A stretch of 64,000 bases of DNA from positions 186,001 through 250,000 of the forward strand of contig CAWFFV010000027.1 of the NCBI GenBank assembly GCA_963814985.1, given 5' to 3'. Position numbers and translations under genes: made by a program. Position 1 is the stretch's first letter. Each line of letters begins with the position of its first letter. The notes below the pieces were generated by a model, which did no database searches, was not told the DNA's origin, and saw only the letters and a program-made list of their open reading frames with translations. Of this stretch, positions 1 to 9,875 are shown piece after piece. Source of the stretch: CAWFFV01 sp963814985 (GTDB taxonomy: Bacteria > Chloroflexota > Ktedonobacteria > Ktedonobacterales > Ktedonobacteraceae).

Positions 1-945
1 CCTGTTCCTATTGGTGTGCCTGGGGAACTCTATCTTGGTGGGGATGGCCTGAGCCAGGGATATCTACATCGACCGGACTTGACGGCTGAGCGCTTCCTGC
101 CAGATCCTTTTAGCACGACAACGGAAATGCGCCTCTACAAAACCGGGGACCTGGCACGTTACCTGCCCGATGGAACGATTGCGTTTCTGGGACGCAACGA
201 TCATCAGGTGAAGATTCGTGGGTTCCGCATTGAGTTACAAGAGATTGAAGTAGTGCTACATCGACACCCACTGGTCAAAGAAGCAGTAGTGGTAGCGCGG
301 GAAGATGAAGGGACAGACATGCGGTTAGTGGCCTATGTTGTCCCACAAGAGAAGGGTGAAGGAAGCGAAGCAGGAGAGATTTCTGGAAGGGAGAAACTCA
401 AAAGTTTAGAGCTCCGTCAGTATCTACAGGAACGCTTGCCCATATACATGGTGCCCGCAGTGTTTGTCCTGCTGGAGATCTTGCCTTGCACTCCCAACGG
501 CAAACTAGATCGCCGGGCATTACCTCCACCAGATCAGGGACAATCTGAACGGGAGAACGAATATGAAGGACCACGTACCCCAATAGAAGAACTCCTGGTG
601 CAGATCTGGGTACAGGTGTTGCGACTGGAACAGGTGAGCGTGCATGACAATTTCTTCGAGCTAGGAGGTCACTCACTGCTGGCCACTCAACTTTTGGCCC
701 GCGTACGCGATACCTTCCAGGTGGAATTCCCTCTGCGTCGTCTGTTTGCGGCACCAACTGTCGCCGCAATGGCCCAGTCAATCGCGCAGAGACAAAATGA
801 GCAGGTAGATATGCATGTTAATGTGATTCATAGGATCGAGCCAGACAACGAAGAACACCTTTTGGAGCGACTTGATCAGCTTTCGGATGAGGAAATGGGT
901 GCATTGCTCGATATGATGCTAGCGGAAGAGGAGATTGAGGGATGA
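1..945 (+). CDS. NRPS, 3' end only (adenylation C-terminus + PCP)
   Basis: This is the C-terminal part of an NRPS whose start lies left of the window; the frame is open from base 1. It shows the late adenylation motifs: LYKTGDLARYLPDG (A7-like), GRNDHQVKIRGFRIEL (A8) and NGKLDRRALP (A10). A peptidyl carrier domain follows with the phosphopantetheine site FFELGGHSLLATQ near 649-690. The part of the A domain that sets specificity is outside the window. After the PCP comes an acidic tail (SDEEMGALLDMMLAEEEIEG) and then the stop; there is no thioesterase, epimerase or further C domain, so the chain must pass to another protein. The stop overlaps the start of the next gene in ATGA, which implies translational coupling. 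Confidence 0.93.
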   Translation, partial: PVPIGVPGELYLGGDGLSQGYLHRPDLTAERFLPDPFSTTTEMRLYKTGDLARYLPDGTIAFLGRNDHQVKIRGFRIELQEIEVVLHRHPLVKEAVVVAREDEGTDMRLVAYVVPQEKGEGSEAGEISGREKLKSLELRQYLQERLPIYMVPAVFVLLEILPCTPNGKLDRRALPPPDQGQSERENEYEGPRTPIEELLVQIWVQVLRLEQVSVHDNFFELGGHSLLATQLLARVRDTFQVEFPLRRLFAAPTVAAMAQSIAQRQNEQVDMHVNVIHRIEPDNEEHLLERLDQLSDEEMGALLDMMLAEEEIEG

Positions 946-2018
946 GTGATCTCAACAGGCATACAGATGACATCTATTATCTGCTTCAGTGGCTAGTCCA
1001 CAACAGAGTGTATGTACCTCTCTGCATTACCATGCTGTTTGCTAACCTGATATTGGCTAGCTGCGGTACTGTACTTCAGTCCTCCAGTCGTCTCCCAAGC
1101 AGGACGCCTGTACCTACGGTGTCTTCAATATACAAAAATGTCATTAATATGCCTGTTTCTACAACAGGTTGTGGGAAAGCTTCACCTATTCCGCTGGGCA
1201 CCAGCACCAACGAGACGATCACTGTCCCTCCAGAGGTGTCACGTGGAAATCACACCCGCACCTATCTTGTACATATACCAACCACATATAAAGTCAATCA
1301 GCCTCATGCTGTTGTTCTCGTCTTTCATGGGCATGGAGGCAACGCTGCTGATATGGAAAGCTCTTCTGGTTTCTCAAAGCTCGCTGAGCAGCGCGGCTTC
1401 ATTGCAGTATATCCCCAGGGGTTACCTGACGATGATGGTCTGCCATTATGGGCAAGTATTGGTCCCATAGATTATGGCATTGATGATGCCCTCTTCGTAA
1501 GTGATTTGCTGACTAAACTACAAACAGATTTCTGTGTTGATGCCCATCGCATATATGCCACCGGATTTTCAAATGGTGGTGGCATGAGCGGCTTTCTCGC
1601 ATGTAAACTTGCCGGGCGCATTGCCGCATTTGCCCCTGTCTCTGGCAACTATTACGCTCTTCCTGGTGGCTGTCATCCCGGTAGACCGATACCCATTCTC
1701 GAAATTCATGGAACGGCAAATTCTATAGTGCCCTATGAAGGCATTTCGGCCAGTGAGAATCCCGCATGGCCTTTGCCATCGATTCCACAGTGGCTTCAGG
1801 ATTGGGCATCACGTGATGGTTGTACTAAAGGACCAATAACCTTTTTACGGGGGTCTGGTGTGACGGGTGAACAGTGGATTAACTGTGAGGGAAATGCAAT
1901 TGTTGTCCATTATCGCATCGAAGGTGGCGATCATAACTTGCCATCAACTATTGATGGCCGCCCAACAGCTGCTATCATGTGGGATTTCTTCCAGGCCCAT
2001 CCTCTGCCTGCTATGTGA
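942..2018 (+). CDS. Lipoprotein alpha/beta-hydrolase of the PHB depolymerase / feruloyl esterase (LpqC) type
   Basis: A 358-residue predicted secreted esterase. The N-terminus has a hydrophobic stretch ending in a lipobox, LASC, with Cys at about residue 41, so it is probably lipid-anchored outside the membrane; Met31 is an alternative start just before the hydrophobic core. The hydrolase part has VLVFHGHGGNAADM (oxyanion region), the nucleophile elbow GFSNGG with Ser at about residue 210, and the late motifs EIHGTANSIVPY (acid region) and GGDHNLP (His). Family members hydrolyse ester bonds of polyhydroxyalkanoates or feruloyl esters. The start overlaps the NRPS stop by 4 nt (ATGA), so it is made together with the NRPS. 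Possible roles are maturation or hydrolysis of the exported product, or self-protection; the substrate is unknown. The family call is firm, the role is inference. Confidence 0.82.
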   Translation: MSDLNRHTDDIYYLLQWLVHNRVYVPLCITMLFANLILASCGTVLQSSSRLPSRTPVPTVSSIYKNVINMPVSTTGCGKASPIPLGTSTNETITVPPEVSRGNHTRTYLVHIPTTYKVNQPHAVVLVFHGHGGNAADMESSSGFSKLAEQRGFIAVYPQGLPDDDGLPLWASIGPIDYGIDDALFVSDLLTKLQTDFCVDAHRIYATGFSNGGGMSGFLACKLAGRIAAFAPVSGNYYALPGGCHPGRPIPILEIHGTANSIVPYEGISASENPAWPLPSIPQWLQDWASRDGCTKGPITFLRGSGVTGEQWINCEGNAIVVHYRIEGGDHNLPSTIDGRPTAAIMWDFFQAHPLPAM

Positions 2019-2108
2019 CGGCAAACTATTGAGGATTAGGCAGATTGGGTAAGGATATGTGATAGGCGCACATTTGCAATTAAGCATGCTCAACAAGAAC
2101 GGAGAAAC

Positions 2109-4754
2109 ATGTATATAGACGAACAACACGCTCATATCCCAGCAGATGCAGGGCAGCAAGTATCCGAGAGCACGCCAGATAATACTCTGGGTAATGGATA
2201 TCATCCGGTAACCACGTCTGAACACCTTGTCTCTCTTCCTGATACAAACTGGGCAATATGGCAGTGGGCGGCGCTGCGCGGTGCTGGTTTCCCTGTCTCA
2301 CAGGCCCTACAACTTGCCATGCCAGTCTGTGCCGCTGCCGTCGATCTCTTTTTTGACCTGTGAAGCAGAGGCTGAACAGGCTCAGAAGCAGATATGCGCA
2401 ATATTCGCAGACGAGGCTGAAAAAGTTGAGGGAGACGCACGGTCCCAGATATTCAAAGCCCGACGACAGTTGAAAAAAGGAAAACAACTCTCTACAATTC
2501 CCTTCATACCCTCTGCTGAGATACAAATACTCCTGGATGCCTTACCAGCAGTATACATGAGAAGAGAGCATGCTCGCTCCGAACTACAGGTACAATTCTC
2601 CATGGCAACGGAGCAGACTATGCAGGTTCTCTCTGAAGTAGCTCAGATGGAGCGCTTCCGTGAAGCTGTGATGTGGCAAAACCGTGAAGCTGTGACTAAC
2701 GGCATTGAACACTTTCAGTGTATGCCCAACCCAACAAAAAAACAACGCGAACATGCTCAGTTGATTGCGAAGTATCTACAGCGGTATTGCACTAAAAATG
2801 ACTCGATTGGATTTTTTGGTCCGGTAGGCTGGGGACGCTGGGTTCCTGAGGGAGCAGCACTCACCGTTCGTCCTGGACCGCAATTACTGGCAACACGTAC
2901 TGTATATTTCGAGACCTGGGGTATTGATTTGTTGGGTGAAACGTTGGCCCAGGATAGCGCATTATTGCCATGGGCGGTACCGCGCCCGATGCCATTTCAC
3001 ACTCTCATAGGCGCAACATTACATATACCCTTCGCACGTCCCGTTCAGCTTTCGGATACCCAGGCCTGTGTGCTGACAACCTGTGATGGTCAGAGAACAG
3101 CCAGGGAGATCGCTCAGATGGTACTTCGTATGCCTTGTCCCGGGCTGGCAAGTGAAGCAGATGTGTTTGCTACTTTGGACCACCTGCGTACGACACGTCG
3201 CATCACCTGGACTTTTGAAGTGCCTATGGAGGATTGGTATCCAGAGCGTACACTCAGACGACAGCTTGAGAGTATTACATCAGAGCCTCTGCGTCAGGGA
3301 GCACTTAGTGTCCTGGAGCAACTTGAGACAGCTCGTACCGCTGTTGCCGAAGCCGCAGGAAACGTGGAACAGCTCAATCAGGCATTGAAGCATCTGGAAG
3401 AGACCTTCACCAACCTCACAAGCAAGACTGCAAGTAGAGAAGCCGGAAAAACCTATGCGGCCAGGACACTGGTATATGAGGATTGCCGTCGAGATGTCGA
3501 ACTCACCTTCGGACCCGCACTTCTGCAAGAACTGGCACATCCCCTAACGTTGCTCCTGACAAGTGCTCGCTGGTTTACCCATATGGCAGCACGGCTCTAC
3601 CGCAAAGCTTTCAGAAAAACCTACATGGAATTGGCGCGTAAGGCAGGCTCATCCACTGTCGATTTTGTAACCTTCTGGTTCTGGATACAACCATTTATAC
3701 CAATTGAACCAGAGCGGCGTCTGATCAATGTATTGATACCTGAGCTACAAAAACGTTGGGCATCGGTTCTGGAAGTGCCATCCGGGCAACGTCGCGTTCA
3801 CTACACGAGTCAGTATCTACAGCCACGAGTGCAGGAGACCTTTCCTGCTCCCCGTGCAGGATGGCAATCGGCCCGCTATCATAGCCCTGACGTACTCATA
3901 GCGGCTACCAGCCCGGAGGCAATTCTGCGTGACGAGTATCAACTGGTACTCGGTGAATTTCATCAAGGAGTAAACACCCTTGATACCATAGCCCTGGCCG
4001 TACAACATCCTGCTCTCTCTGATCTCTTTCAGGCGACAGCCGTTGACTTCCCGGAGCCACGCGTCGTGCCGATCTTCCCCGGGATGCGCTTCTCGCCAAA
4101 CGCACACACGCAGTTCTCACCTTGCCGAAAGATTGGCGCTTTATCTTTGGCGCGGATAACGGAGGCGTTTCCCCTGAGCAAGCGCTTCCCATTAGTCTGC
4201 TCGTTCTGGAAGAATGTGATGGCGAACTCGTTGTACGTACACGCGACGGGCGCAAACAGTTTGACCTGCTAGAGATTCTTGATGGTATCATCTCACCCCA
4301 GATATGTGATGCACTCAAAATCCTCGCACCCGGTGTTCACACTCCCCGCATTACGATCGATCGTCTGGTAGTCTGCCGTGAAACCTGGCATTTTGCTCCC
4401 GCTGAACTTCCCTGGGCGCTTAATAAGGACCCGTTGGAACTTTATGTGAGTATACGCAGATGGGCACGAACCCAAGAGATGCCACGTTTCTTATTTGTGC
4501 GAACTCCGAATGAGAGGAAACCCTACTATGTTGATCTGGAAAGTCCAATCTATACAGATCTCTTTGCCAGGATTGTACGATCGGCACAGGCAACCAGTTC
4601 AAAGGGAGAATCTATCACTATAACTGAGATGCTACCGGATCCTGAACATGCCTGGCTTCCCGATGCTGATGGTAATCGGTATACAAGCGAAATACGTATT
4701 GCAGCCGTTGATCAATTGAAACAACCTGCCAGGCACTCAAAAAGAACTATGTGA
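2109..4754 (+). CDS. LanB-type protein (lantibiotic dehydratase N-domain family), two frameshifts
   Basis: About 881 residues once two one-base frameshifts are corrected: an extra T in the T6 run at 2349-2354 and a missing C in the C4 run at 4077-4080. The start is ATG 2109 behind GGAG. Typical family features are WQWAALRGAGFPVSQAL near the start, FREAVMWQNREAVTNGI, the run NDSIGFFGPVGWGRW, and near the end PRITIDRLVV, FLFVRTPNERKPYYVDLESP and ITEMLPDPEHAWLPDADG. LanB N-domains transfer an amino acid (usually Glu) from aminoacyl-tRNA to a Ser/Thr peptide, and stand-alone relatives extend peptides. No separate SpaB-type C-terminal elimination domain and no precursor-peptide gene are visible here. 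Its place between NRPS genes suggests tRNA-dependent acylation of the product, which is inference. If the frameshifts are real, this is a pseudogene. Confidence 0.75.
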
Positions 4755-4814
4755 TATGAGGAAGTAGAAGCATTGCTCAATGCTATGCTGGCTGAAGAGG
4801 AGATTTATGAATAA
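4755..4814 (+). pseudogene. Orphan NRPS C-terminal tail fragment
   Basis: Directly after the LanB-type stop codon (TGA 4752-4754) the same frame reads YEEVEALLNAMLAEEEIYE and stops at TAA 4812. This closely matches the tail of the NRPS that ends at 945 (EEMGALLDMMLAEEEIEG). Such acidic tails follow the last carrier domain of NRPS proteins and have no reason to be here. The TAA overlaps the ATG of the next NRPS, as in a normal NRPS-NRPS junction. I infer that this is what remains of an NRPS end after the esterase and LanB-type genes came to lie in front of it. Confidence 0.6.
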
Positions 4815-7800
4815 TCCCAATAAGCGTGCGACTGATCTGACAACAACGGAGAAGCGAGCGTTGCTTGAACAGCTTCTCCGTAAAAAAGCTAATAAGTCTG
4901 GGTCATATCCGCTCTCCTATGCACAGCAGCGCTTGTGGTTCCTTGATCAATGGCAGCCAGAAAGTTCCTTTTACAATATAGCCTTAGCCTTACGGCTGAC
5001 AGGCACATTGAATATCAGGGCGCTTGAGCTTAGCCTTAACGAGATTGTGCAGCGGCATGAAGCCCTGCGCACTACGTTTGTGATCGTCGACGGGCAACCA
5101 GCGCAAATCATCACGCCAAAGCTTAAGATACCGATGCCAATGGTAGATTTAGTAGGAATCGGTGCAATAAGCTCCACAGCAGATGCTTTTGATGCAAGAG
5201 CGACAATCATAAAACAATTGGTGGCCACAGAGGGCACAACGGCCTTTCGATTTGGCACATGGTCCGCTGATACGCACTACCTTGCTGAGTTTAGGTAACC
5301 AGGAGTATGTGCTGCTCCTGACGCTACATCACATCGTCTCCGACGGTTGGTCGATGGGCATCTTCTACGACGAACTCACGACCCTCTATGCCGCATTTTT
5401 GGCTGATCGTCCCTCACCCTTGTCTGAACTACCGATCCAATACGTCGATTTCGCAGCCTGGCAACGCCAATGGCTGAAAGGTGAGACCCTTGATGAACTC
5501 CTAAGTTATTGGCGAAGCCAGTTGGCTGGAATTCCTCCTGTGCTGGAACTGCCCACAGATCGTCCTCGCCCGGCGATGCAAACCTTGCACGGCTCGTATC
5601 TACGCTTTGTCCTACCACAACCCCTTGCTGAACAGCTCCTGGCGCTGAGTCTGCGGGAGGGAGTGACTCTATTTATGACGTTGCTAGCAGCGTTCCAGGC
5701 CTTGCTATACCACTATACAGGACAGGAGGATATTGTTGTAGGTACCCCTATTGCCGGACGCACGCGAACTGAGTTGGAGGGATTGATAGGTTGTTTTATC
5801 AATACACTGGTGCTACGTTCTAAAATCTCTGGCAGCGCCACCTTTCGTGAGCTACTAAGCCAGGTACGAGAGGTCTCAGTAGGTGCCTATGCGCACCAGG
5901 ACTTGCCGTTTGAACAGTTGGTAGAAGCATTACAGCCGGAACGTAATCTGAGTCACCCCCCACTATTCCAGGTCATGTTTGTTCTGCAAAATGCACCGAT
6001 CACAACGTCGGACCTGACGGGTTTGAAATTGCGCCCGTTACGCGCCCAGAACGATACCGCCAAGTTCGATATTACACTCTTTTTTGAGGAAGCTGAACAA
6101 GGTCTCGTAGGAGCTCTGGAGTACAACTCTGATCTGTTTGATGCTGCCACTATTCTTCGTATGCAGCATCACTTCCAAAGACTTCTAGAGGGCATCGTCA
6201 CTCATCCCGATCAGCCTCTCCGTGAACTGCCACTCTTGTCAGAAGCGGAACGGCAACAGCTCTTAGTGGAGTGGAATGCAACCGAGGCCGAGTACCCACG
6301 AGAGCAGTGTATCCAACATGTGTTCGAGGAGCAAGTAGAGCAAACCCCAGATGCCGTTGCTGTGATTTTCGAAGGCGAGCAGTTAACCTATCGAGAACTG
6401 AACCGTCGAGCCAATCAATTAGCATTTTACCTCCAGAAGCAAGGAGTCAGACAGGAAACACTGGTGGGTTTGTGTATGGAACGCTCGGTGGAGATGCTTG
6501 TAAGTCTCTTTGGCATCTTAAAGGCCGGAGCAGCTTATGTGCCGCTGGATCCCGCGTATCCCAGGCAGCGCCTGGCTTTCATGGTAACTGACGCCCAGGT
6601 GTCGCTACTCCTGACCCGGCAACGACTGGTCGAGCTGCTTCCTGAACAAAGAGTACCGATCATCTCCCTGGATGCACACTGGGAAGCGATAGCCATAGAA
6701 GAAGGAGGAAATCTGGCCAGGAGTATCAGTGCTGATAATCTGTGCTATGTGATCTATACCTCCGGCTCCACAGGCCAGCCAAAAGGAGTACAAGTTCTAC
6801 ACAATGCAGTTGTCAACTTCTTAACGTCGATGCAACGGCAAATCGGACTGCTAGACCAGGATATCCTATTAGCAGTTACAACCTTATCGTTTGACATCGC
6901 CGCCCTGGAACTGCTCTTGCCACTAACGATAGGGGCGCGTGTGGTGATCCTCAGGCGCGAAGTGATCTCAGATGGCATCCAGTTGGCAGCGCAGATCAGC
7001 GCTAGCAGGGCGACAATCATGCAAGCTACGCCAGCAACCTGGCGACTCTTACTAGAAGCGGGATGGCCGGGAAGTTCTCAATTGAAAATCCTCTGTGGGG
7101 GTGAAACCCTCCCGTTTGAACTAGCCAAACAGCTACTGGAAAGAGGTGCAAGCCTCTGGAATCTGTATGGTCCCACAGAAACGACTATCTGGTCTCTGGC
7201 TCACCAGATTGAGCCACGGGACGAATCGGTTTACATTGGTCGGCCAATTGCTAATACCCAGGTCTATTTACTGGATAGCCAGTTGCAGCCTGTTCTTCTC
7301 GGTATATCAGGGGAAATCTACATCGGTGGTGTCGGAGTAGCACGAGGCTATCTCAACCGCCCAGAGTTGACTGCCGCTCGCTTCGTGCCACACCCATACA
7401 GCAGTGAACCTGGAGCACGGCTCTATCGGACGGGCGATCTGGCACGTTACTTGTCTAACGGCGACCTTGAGTACCTGGGACGAACGGACCAACAGGTCAA
7501 GATACGTGGTTTTCGTATTGAGCTGGGCGAGGTCGAGGCAGCCCTGACAGAGCATCCAGATGTGCAAGAGTCTGTTGTCCTGGCACACGAGGAGACACCG
7601 GGAGAGAAACGTCTGGTAGCCTATGTAGTGCCACAGGCAGAGCAAAGGCTGACGGTACGTGACCTGCGTCGCTACCTGAAAGAAAATTTGCCAGACTACA
7701 TGGTACCCTCGGCCTTTGTCATGTTGAAGGCATTACCACTCACCTCCAATGGCAAAGTTGATCGACGGGCGCTGCCAACACCTGATGGAGTCAGACCCGA

Positions 7801-8110
7801 ACTAGAAGAGGCCTATGTAGCTCCTGGAACGCCCATTGAAGAGGCATTGGCAAAGATCCTGATACAGGTGTTGCAGCAGGAACGAATAGGCATACATGAC
7901 AATTTCTTCGATTTAGGGGGTCATTCGTTGCTAGCCACTCAAATCGTCGTGCGAATTCGAGATACGTTTCAGGTAGAGCTACCGCTGCGGAGTCTGTTTC
8001 TGGCTCCGACGCTAGCTGGTATAGCAGAGCAAATTGAGGCTATACGCCGGACCACACAAAGCCCACGTACTACTCCCTCCATCAAACGTCTTCCGCGCTC
8101 TCTTAGGTAA
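4807..8110 (+). CDS. NRPS module C-A-PCP, predicted glycine-activating, one frameshift
   Basis: A single complete module. The start is ATG 4807 (MNNPNKRATDLTTTEKRALL), overlapping the preceding tail fragment. The condensation domain has SYAQQRLWFLDQ and the catalytic HHIVSDGWS near 5325. The frame changes at an extra T in TTT 5245-5247; removing it restores FDLAHGPLIRTTLL. The adenylation domain has YVIYTSGSTGQPKG near 6747, NLYGPTETTIW, YRTGDLARYL and NGKVDRRALP. By alignment to GrsA the pocket residues read D-I-L-Q-L-G-L-I-W, which matches the published glycine code. The carrier domain has FFDLGGHSLLATQ near 7907. There is no release domain, and the protein ends soon after the PCP, so it donates to another protein. 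It is the only C domain here with the standard HHxxxDG. Confidence 0.9.
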
Positions 8111-8383
8111 CGATCTGTGCCTTACCACGCAGCAAGGATGCTAGAGCAGCCACCAGGGCACATCACAACAGAAAGATGAACCCGTGAAATTTCATGAAGA
8201 TCTTATCCAATTTGTACCTGAGCTTGTGGTCTACTTTTGATCCGCAAAGGCATGGTATTCTGATCCGCTCTTGTGAAGTATCTGTGATCTCTCTATTGCT
8301 GTTTGTTAATAATATGTGATATGAAATTAATTCAATCATGATACAATCATGAATATATAATATAGTTGAATAAGGAGATTCCT
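8111..8383 (+). promoter_or_regulatory. Intergenic region with AT-rich promoter candidate and 9-bp direct repeat
   Basis: There is no gene in this stretch. The last 60 bases are AT-rich. CAATCATGA occurs twice (8333-8341 and 8344-8352), 11 bp apart, which is about one helical turn and fits a regulator half-site pair. A perfect TATAAT lies at 8356-8361, but the best -35-like hexamer (TTCAAT, 8331) is 19 bp away. The Shine-Dalgarno AAGGAG at 8372-8377 sits just downstream, so the leader would be very short. The promoter assignment is tentative. Confidence 0.4.
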
Positions 8384-9385
8384 ATGTTTGCTAACATCGC
8401 TGATAAGAAGGGTACATCGAAGTACGGAGCTATACTCTGGCGCAGAGTTGCTTTGCCACTCCTGCTAGCTCTGCTGGCACTTGGGTTCGTCGGAGGAAGC
8501 ACGGGGTTTGCCAGTTCTTCTGCTCCGCTACGTCCCGCAGTGGTATCTCACCAGACGGCTGACGCTGCTCCCGCGATGATCGCCTTTAACGGGACAGCCT
8601 ATGTGGGCTGGACGGGCAGGAACGCGGCGCACAATTTGAACCTGATGACCTACGATACGGCCAGTCAGGTCTTCGGTACAGCCCAGGTGCTGACCGATAC
8701 CACCCTGGTGGGAGCGGGGCCGAGTCTGGAGATCTTCGACGGTAACCTGTATGTGGCCTGGCTGGGGACCGACCATCGCCTCAATGTTGGGCGCTATAAC
8801 CTGGCTGATCCTACTCACCTTGCCAACAAAGTGACCTTGAGCGAGTCCTCATACAACGTTCCCTCGATGGTCGCCTTTAATGGCCGCCTGTACCTGAGCT
8901 GGAGAGGCACGGATGGACGCCTCAACATCATCTCCTCGGCCGATGCCATCCATTTTGACACGAAGGCCTCCTATAACATTGCCAGCAGGACCAGTCCGAC
9001 ATTGGTGAATGCGGGTATGTTCCTGTATGTGTTCTGGGAAGATGTGAGCGCCAATTCTTTTATCGTGGTTGGGAGCTATGATCCATCGAACCCGACCCAG
9101 CTGAGCACAGTGGTCACTACGACCTCAACCAGCCAGCTTCCCGTTGGCCTGACTTTCGCGGGTACTGCAGGGCCAGTCGTCAGGGTAGCCTGGCGTACAG
9201 CCAGTGATGCGCATATCCGCCTGGGCCTCTTCGGAGGCGACTCAGCCCTTCACAATCAGGTCACCACAGCGCAAACCACTCTCTATGGTCCCGCGCTGAC
9301 GGTCGCCGGTCGTGGCGGTCCCTTCATAAGCTGGACGGGAACGGATGCGACCCAGAGCGTCAATGTGAGTCCAGTGAATATCTAG
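8384..9385 (+). CDS. Secreted beta-propeller-like repeat protein of unknown function
   Basis: The start is ATG 8384 behind AAGGAG with a 6-nt gap; an upstream TTG at 8366 has no ribosome site. The 333-residue protein begins with a Sec signal peptide: basic n-region WRR, a long hydrophobic core (ALPLLLALLALGFVGG) and a likely cleavage near GFASSSAP. The mature part is five or six repeats of about 50 residues with a shared pattern: a Pro, a short strand with FNG, YxxWxGTD, then LN (for example FNGRLYLSWRGTDGRLNI). This is typical of beta-propeller blades. There is no catalytic motif that I recognise and no anchor. It may bind glycans or peptides outside the cell. A perfect inverted repeat follows its stop codon. 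A link to the NRPS/PKS pathway is not shown. Confidence 0.75.
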   Translation: MFANIADKKGTSKYGAILWRRVALPLLLALLALGFVGGSTGFASSSAPLRPAVVSHQTADAAPAMIAFNGTAYVGWTGRNAAHNLNLMTYDTASQVFGTAQVLTDTTLVGAGPSLEIFDGNLYVAWLGTDHRLNVGRYNLADPTHLANKVTLSESSYNVPSMVAFNGRLYLSWRGTDGRLNIISSADAIHFDTKASYNIASRTSPTLVNAGMFLYVFWEDVSANSFIVVGSYDPSNPTQLSTVVTTTSTSQLPVGLTFAGTAGPVVRVAWRTASDAHIRLGLFGGDSALHNQVTTAQTTLYGPALTVAGRGGPFISWTGTDATQSVNVSPVNI

Positions 9386-9421
9386 CTGCTAGCTTTATAG
9401 TTCACGGTCTTCATTACGTCA

Positions 9422-9477
9422 TTCAGTCCATGTGATCAAGCTCCTCATTGGATAGGAGCTTGATCACATGGACTGAA
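9422..9477. repeat. Perfect 24-bp inverted repeat, 8-nt loop
   Basis: The left arm is 9422-9445, the loop 9446-9453 (CATTGGAT) and the right arm 9454-9477. The arms are fully complementary over 24 bp. It begins 37 nt after the stop of the secreted protein gene, so it could be its terminator, but no T-run follows and it is longer than a usual terminator stem. Other options are a protein-binding site or the footprint of a small mobile element. Confidence 0.85.
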
Positions 9478-9875
9478 CGGTATACTCGTAGAACAAACTC
9501 CTGCTAATGAGGAAGTTTGGTTGCGATGACCTCAACCATCTCAATCACTGGTGCTTGTGCGAGAAGCTCGGGATGACGAAACCGAAAGCGTATCTCAGGT
9601 AACCTGGTGCGCTTCTCTTGATATAAATACATTTATAGATCCATGGCGTTTTTATAATTGGAATTATCGCTATTCTTGCTCTATACTCATATCAGCAAGC
9701 AGAAAGCTGCTCGCTATTCTTCACAAAATCTGAAGTGTGCCACATAACGGGTACAGAGAGGGGTCACTCTTTCACTGATCTTCGTTTTCACGAGACGTTC
9801 CTCCAGATCGTCTCCTCTGTGACATCTAATACTTGAACTCCATTTGACACCGTTCACGAAAGGACGAAATCCATT
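9478..9875. other. Non-coding stretch, no convincing gene
   Basis: About 400 bases with only short chance ORFs. One frame near 9510-9600 (LNHLNHWCLCEKLGMTKPKA) has a protein-like look but no start, no ribosome site and no family that I recognise; it may be a remnant. The Shine-Dalgarno for the next gene (AAAGGA) is at 9859-9864. Confidence 0.4.

Noticed and set aside
2340..4090. Programmed frameshifting in the LanB-type gene.
   Set aside because: The breaks are one extra T in T6 and one missing C in C4, with no stop-codon or Shine-Dalgarno stimulator. The window has many similar homopolymer breaks, so errors are more likely.
2109..4814. A class I lanthipeptide cluster.
   Set aside because: No LanC cyclase, precursor peptide or protease gene is visible nearby. 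The LanB-type gene stands alone among NRPS genes.
9551..9733. A small 60-codon ORF between the two secreted proteins.
   Set aside because: No ribosome site and no recognisable features; it ends in low-complexity AT-rich sequence.
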